Shown here: positions 5,584 through 6,420 of the stretch, one piece after another | How positions within the stretch are numbered: the first letter of the stretch is position 1 | Layout of the letters: the number at the start of each line of letters is the position of its first letter | Assembly (NCBI GenBank): GCA_021792485.1 | Contig: JAJYUO010000018.1 | Span: 920-7,339, forward strand | Direction of reading: 5' to 3' | Length of the DNA: 6,420 nucleotides | Origin: Thermoplasmata archaeon | GTDB lineage: Archaea; Thermoplasmatota; Thermoplasmata; Lutacidiplasmatales; UBA184 | Program-made: the position numbers and the translations under genes | The notes under the pieces: generated by a model | What the model was told of the DNA's origin: nothing | Seen by the model: the letters and a program-made list of their open reading frames with translations, nothing else | Databases searched by the model: none

Positions 5584-6420
5584 GCTCGTCGCCCACGGCC
5601 AGTCGCCCTGGCTCGACTACATCCGACGCAGCCTCCTGACGAACGGCGATCTGAAGCGGATGGTCGAACAGGACGGGATCACCGGCGTCACCGTCAACCC
5701 GACGATTTTCGACAAGGCGATCGCGGGCAGCCACGATTACGACGATGCGCTGACCCGTCTGCTGAGCCGCAATCCCCAGCTCTCCCCGGCAGAGCTGTAC
5801 GAGCGGTTGGCCGTGGAAGACGTAACGCTCGCGGCGGAGATCCTCCGCCCGGTCTTTGACCGCACGGGAGGGAAGGACGGGTTCGTCAGCCTTGAGGTCG
5901 CTCCGGGTCTCGCGCACGACACCGCGGGCACGATCGCGGAGGCGCGGCGCCTCTGGGCCGAGGTGCACCGGCCGAACCTTTTGATCAAGGTCCCGGCCAC
6001 GAGGGAAGGGATCCCGGCCATCGAAGCCCTCCTCTCCCAAGGAATCAACGTGAACGTGACGCTGATGTTCTCGTTCGCGCACTACGAGGCGGTTGCCGGG
6101 GCGTACCTACGGGGCTTGGCCCGGGCGGCGGAGCCATCGCGCATCGCCTCGGTCGCTTCGGTCTTCGTGAGCCGCATCGACACGGCCGTCGACCGAATCC
6201 TGGACGCTGCGAAGACCCCCGAGGCGGCGGCGCTCCGGGGAACGGTGGCCCTCGCGAACTGCCGGAGCATCTACGCTCGGTTTGAGGAGCTATTCCTCGG
6301 CGATGCCTTCGCTCCGCTGAGGTCCCGGGGCGCCCGACCCCAGCGCCTCTTGTGGGCCAGCACCAGCACGAAAGACCCTCGCTACCGCGACACCTACTAC
6401 GTCGAAGAGCTGGTGGGACC
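5567..6420 (+). CDS. tal: Transaldolase, N-terminal 284 residues; 3' end outside window
   Basis: Schiff-base aldolase-type barrel enzyme that transfers a dihydroxyacetone unit from sedoheptulose 7-phosphate to glyceraldehyde 3-phosphate, partner of transketolase. Seen: [12 protein letters not shown] (13-24, with Asp17), [13 protein letters not shown] (40-52), [13 protein letters not shown] (106-118, Glu110), [12 protein letters not shown] (137-148) with Lys141 as Schiff-base lysine, [10 protein letters not shown] (160-169), [13 protein letters not shown] (198-210) and [13 protein letters not shown] (261-273). These motifs fit the longer transaldolase type known in actinobacteria and cyanobacteria, which is sometimes fused to glucose-6-phosphate isomerase; the fusion cannot be judged here. 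The ATG at 5567 is chosen because the conserved start lies ten residues on. It lies within the last codons of transketolase (17-base overlap), implying one mRNA and translational coupling. No clear ribosome binding site is visible before it. Frame is open to 6420. Confidence 0.95.
   Translation, partial: MARLTELVAHGQSPWLDYIRRSLLTNGDLKRMVEQDGITGVTVNPTIFDKAIAGSHDYDDALTRLLSRNPQLSPAELYERLAVEDVTLAAEILRPVFDRTGGKDGFVSLEVAPGLAHDTAGTIAEARRLWAEVHRPNLLIKVPATREGIPAIEALLSQGINVNVTLMFSFAHYEAVAGAYLRGLARAAEPSRIASVASVFVSRIDTAVDRILDAAKTPEAAALRGTVALANCRSIYARFEELFLGDAFAPLRSRGARPQRLLWASTSTKDPRYRDTYYVEELVG

Noticed and set aside
1..6420. CRISPR array or insertion-sequence ends
   Set aside because: No regularly spaced repeats of 25-40 bases and no transposase with flanking inverted repeats were seen.

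Overview
The window is GC-rich (roughly two thirds G+C by eye) and falls into two divergent blocks separated by about 750 bases of non-coding DNA. The right block (3553-6420, plus strand) is ordinary chromosomal metabolism: a complete transketolase gene overlapping the start of a transaldolase gene that runs off the window. The left block (about 2771-1, minus strand) is a compact leftward operon with a virus- or plasmid-like gene set. I cannot place the organism: a GC-rich bacterium or a GC-rich archaeon (for example a Thermoplasmata-like lineage) would both fit. Purine-rich Shine-Dalgarno sequences are clear in the left block and absent directly before transketolase.

Left operon, in transcription order: a weakly supported Cys-rich open frame ending at 2768; a zinc-ribbon plus helix-turn-helix protein (2771-2271); a 98-residue CxxC...CxxH protein (2274-1978); a class I SAM-dependent methyltransferase (1981-1388); an endonuclease VII-like HNH nuclease (1386-742); and the N-terminal 227 residues of a bifunctional primase-polymerase (681 to beyond position 1). 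The primase-polymerase has a GTG start and no in-frame ATG before codon 200, so an ATG-only gene search would miss it. Stops and starts overlap by 4 nt (GTGA, GTGA, ATGA) or sit side by side, and each start from 2274 leftward has a GGAGG-type ribosome binding site. Together these genes look like the DNA replication/recombination part of an integrated virus or plasmid.

Middle region (about 2780-3552): no convincing gene. It holds a tRNA T-arm-like element on the minus strand without a matching 5' half, a hairpin followed by a T-rich tract on the minus strand, a cluster of four short hairpins, a 10-bp tandem repeat present three times, a 10-bp palindrome, and an 11-bp tandem repeat in the transketolase leader. 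It may contain the element boundary, a replication origin or divergent promoters, but none of these is proven.

Right block: transketolase and transaldolase together run the non-oxidative pentose phosphate pathway, moving two- and three-carbon units between sugar phosphates. Their 17-nt overlap implies co-transcription and coupled translation.
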